Origin: Candidatus Solibacter sp.
GTDB lineage: Bacteria; Acidobacteriota; Terriglobia; Bryobacterales; Bryobacteraceae
Reading direction: 5' to 3'
Assembly: GCA_025463045.1 (NCBI GenBank)
Contig: JAOAPT010000854.1
Span: 1-32,998, forward strand
Length of the DNA: 32,998 nucleotides
This document shows positions 30,727 through 32,998 of this stretch, one piece after another (the stretch's first letter is position 1; every line of letters starts with the position of its first letter). The notes under the pieces were generated by a model, which saw only the letters and a program-made list of their open reading frames with translations, made no database searches and had not been told where the DNA came from. A program made the position numbers and the translations under genes.

Positions 30727-32998
30727 ATCGCCATCAGGCTGACGACCAGGATCGGCAGGAAGGCGACTCCGGCGTACCAGGCGGAAAAGTCGAGCGCTGC
30801 GCCGGCGGCAAGCGCCTGGCCGGTGGCGGAGGCCACCATGGCGGCGAGCAGGCCGAAGCGCAGCAGGGCGAAACCGAAGACGGCGAAAGCGACGGCGTTG
30901 AGCGGATAGTCCACCCATGGGGTCGTGGTGCCGGTGGTCAGCGCGAAGGTGATGATCAGGACGAAGACGGCGGCGGCGATCCATTCTTTGCGGAGGATCA
31001 CGCGCAGAATGAAAATCATGAAAAAGAAAAGCAGTGCGGTAAAGATGGCGGCGGGGATCGCCATCAACAGCGTTGCCAGCTCCATCCGGATACCAACCAG
31101 GGGAGCGAGCGGCGGGAAGAGCGGCTGCCGATTATTGCCATGAAGCGCGACGGAGAGAAACGTGGTGAGCTGTAGCACGAGGCCGAGCACGACGCCGTAG
31201 AGCAGGTCGCGGCCGACCAGCGGATCGCCCGGACCGCGCGAAGTGTAGCGGGTCCAGGAAATGATGGTCGTGGGCCAGCGGCGGCGCACCCACGGTTCGA
31301 GTGCGACGTACAGGCCCCAGCAGAGCAGGGCATTGAGCAGCGCGCCGGAGACGGCCAGCCAGAAGAGGGAGATTTCGCCGAGGGTGGCGGTGTGGTGCAT
31401 AGCGAACATCGAGGCTGCGGCCATGCACAGGAAATAGATCGCGGCGAGGCGGAACGCGCTGCGCATGTCGCCTTTGCCGCCTTTCATGTTGCGCCATGCC
31501 AGGATGCCGGATGCCACGATGACGGTGTAGACGATGACCAGGATCGGCATCTGGTTGCCGCTCGACGGCGCGGGCATACGACCGGGGACGGTCCACGGTC
31601 CGACGATGCGGAAGGAGACGGGGCGTCCGCGCCAGGCGGTCGCCTCGACGCGGAGTTTCGCGCCGCTGGCTGTGTCGACGCCGGTCCAGGCGGCGCGCGC
31701 GTCCCAGTTGGCGAGCGGGGTCCACGCGGGTTCGGTTGGCTGAAAGCTTGCCATTTCGAGCCCGGCGGCTTGGAAGAGACGATTCCAATCGAACGGTGCG
31801 GCGGGCGGAGCGGGTTTTTCAACCTGCGGAGGCACCACGTCCAGGGCCAGCAGTTTGCCGTCCGGATTCGTCTCCAGGCGGATCATGCCGGATTGTTCCA
31901 TGGGCGGATCGTTGTAATCCACGCTCACGTTGAAGCGGCGCGTGGCGGTCAGCGGCTGCGGGCTTTCGCGATACCAGAACTTGACGATGGGGGGCTGTCC
32001 AGCGGCGGGATTCTTCCAGCGGGCATCGGCCTCTTTGAAGTGGAGGCTGGCGTACTTCTGGTAGTTGTCGTCGTAGCCCAGGCCCCACACGGCGTCGGCG
32101 GGTTTCGTGGTGTAGCCGAAGTCCCGCAGGATGGTACGTGCGTCGCGGGTGAGCGCGTCGGGCGAGTTTTCCAGGTTGAGCTTCGAGAGGATGCACTGGG
32201 AGGGTCCGATGACGATCGCGGCCCCGAGCAGCACGACGGCCGTTGCGAGCCAGGCGATGGCGACCTTGGGTTCGAGGCCTTCGGTATCGCCGGCGGCGGC
32301 GACGAGTTCGGGCGAGGGCGTCTCGCCGGCGGCCAGCGCGGCGGCCAGCGGATCGCCGCCGGGAAGTCCGGCAGCGACGGTGAGTGCCGATCCGGGGCGC
32401 TGACGGGGATCGGGCTGAAGACAGCGCAGAATGACGCGCTCCACGGTCGGGTCGAGATCGCGCACCATGGAGGTGATGCTGAGCGGCGATGCCTTTTCCT
32501 GCATCTGCATGAGCTCGATCATCGACGAGGCTTCGAATGCGCGGCGTCCGGTGAAAATTTCGTAGAGCAGGAGTCCGAGCGCGTAGATATCGCTCTTGAT
32601 GGTGACTTCGGTGCCGGCCAGTTGCTCTGGCGACATATAGGCGGGCGTGCCGCTGCGCACGTCGCCCTGGAGCTGCTCGGCGAGTCCGGCGAGTCCGAAA
32701 TCCATGATGATGACCTGTCCGCGGCCATCGATCATCACGTTGGCGGGCTTGAGGTCGCGGTGGAGGACGCCCTTGTCATGGGCGGCGGCAAGTCCGGCGC
32801 AGAGTTTGCGCGCGGTCTCGACGCCCTTGTCGACGGGCAGGCGGCCGATGCGGCGGAGCAGAGAACCGAGATCCTCGCCATCGACGAACTCCATCGAGAT
32901 GTAGTGGAGCCCTTCGGCGACGCCGACGTCGTAGACGCGGCAGATGTTGGGATGCGTGACCTGGCGCGCGACGCGTACTTCGTTGTAGAAGCGGGCAA
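30675..32998 (-). CDS. Ser/Thr protein kinase with polytopic membrane C-terminus (5' end outside window)
   Basis: The frame is open to the right edge, so the kinase N-lobe start is missing; 774 residues are visible. The kinase part shows N-E-V-R-V-A-R-Q-V-T-H-P-N-I-C-R-V-Y-D, the catalytic loop H-R-D-L-K-P-A-N-V-M, the metal site D-F-G-L-A-G and G-T-P-A-Y-M-S-P-E-Q, so it should be active (Hanks type, PknB-like). After a membrane helix (A-I-A-W-L-A-T-A-V-V-L-L-G-A-A-I-V-I-G) comes an outside domain of about 225 residues, then about seven to eight further helices to the end. Such large membrane C-termini occur on acidobacterial kinases; the sensed signal is unknown. The FHA-cyclase 2 kb away could read its phosphorylation; this is inferred. 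Confidence 0.88.
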   Translation of the reverse strand, partial: ARFYNEVRVARQVTHPNICRVYDVGVAEGLHYISMEFVDGEDLGSLLRRIGRLPVDKGVETARKLCAGLAAAHDKGVLHRDLKPANVMIDGRGQVIIMDFGLAGLAEQLQGDVRSGTPAYMSPEQLAGTEVTIKSDIYALGLLLYEIFTGRRAFEASSMIELMQMQEKASPLSITSMVRDLDPTVERVILRCLQPDPRQRPGSALTVAAGLPGGDPLAAALAAGETPSPELVAAAGDTEGLEPKVAIAWLATAVVLLGAAIVIGPSQCILSKLNLENSPDALTRDARTILRDFGYTTKPADAVWGLGYDDNYQKYASLHFKEADARWKNPAAGQPPIVKFWYRESPQPLTATRRFNVSVDYNDPPMEQSGMIRLETNPDGKLLALDVVPPQVEKPAPPAAPFDWNRLFQAAGLEMASFQPTEPAWTPLANWDARAAWTGVDTASGAKLRVEATAWRGRPVSFRIVGPWTVPGRMPAPSSGNQMPILVIVYTVIVASGILAWRNMKGGKGDMRSAFRLAAIYFLCMAAASMFAMHHTATLGEISLFWLAVSGALLNALLCWGLYVALEPWVRRRWPTTIISWTRYTSRGPGDPLVGRDLLYGVVLGLVLQLTTFLSVALHGNNRQPLFPPLAPLVGIRMELATLLMAIPAAIFTALLFFFMIFILRVILRKEWIAAAVFVLIITFALTTGTTTPWVDYPLNAVAFAVFGFALLRFGLLAAMVASATGQALAAGAALDFSAWYAGVAFLPILVVSLMAIYGFKTSLGGRPLFKEE

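Overview
The window comes from a GC-rich chromosome that is most likely Acidobacteriota, close to the Solibacter/Bryobacter group. Three lineage-flavoured families point there: a secreted protein ending in a Solibacter-type C-terminal domain (TIGR03437 family), a VWFA-related acidobacterial domain protein, and two PEP-CTERM genes. No rRNA, tRNA, CRISPR array, transposase or integrase was seen.

Left part (1-9.2 kb): the 3' end of an alpha-L-fucosidase gene is translationally coupled to a GT2/GT21-type glycosyltransferase. An 18-residue lysine-rich microprotein gene with its own promoter and Shine-Dalgarno follows, then thiC without a recognisable TPP riboswitch, then a secreted double-BON protein closed by a terminator. 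Convergent to these is a leftward series: moeA-moaC-mog (molybdenum cofactor, joined by ATGA overlaps), a secreted VWFA-related protein, and a large GT-C-like membrane protein.

Middle part (9.2-23.7 kb): a NarL-type response regulator (leftward) and a PilZ protein (rightward) diverge from a roughly 500-bp AT-richer intergenic region rich in repeats and hairpins. Downstream lies a Tad (tight adherence, type IVc) pilus locus: polytopic membrane protein, flp pilin, cpaB, cpaC secretin, cpaE/tadZ, cpaF/tadA, tadB, tadC. After tadC come two tandem paralogous single-membrane-span microproteins of 32 and 31 residues with arginine-rich tails. A terpenoid-cyclase-fold protein, a Tat-type DUF362 lipoprotein and another polytopic membrane protein follow. 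All genes from flp onward are co-directional and closely spaced, with two hairpin-bearing gaps. Two GTGA-N8-TCAC palindromes, centred 30 bp apart, lie just upstream of flp, and a perfect 12-bp hairpin follows it.

Right part (23.7-33 kb): an accessory zone with clear decay. It holds a small leftward membrane protein, the secreted TIGR03437 protein, two divergent frameshifted PEP-CTERM genes, an intact FHA-adenylate cyclase, a uracil-DNA glycosylase-like pseudogene broken by at least five frameshifts, an intact protein built from five 46-residue repeats, a frameshifted small membrane protein, and a Ser/Thr kinase with a polytopic C-terminus that runs off the right edge.

The most novel-looking items are the twin microproteins, the tandem palindromes before the pilin gene, the structured intergenic region before the PilZ gene, the 46-residue repeat protein and the lysine-rich microprotein. 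All functional assignments rest on motif recognition by eye; no database search was run.
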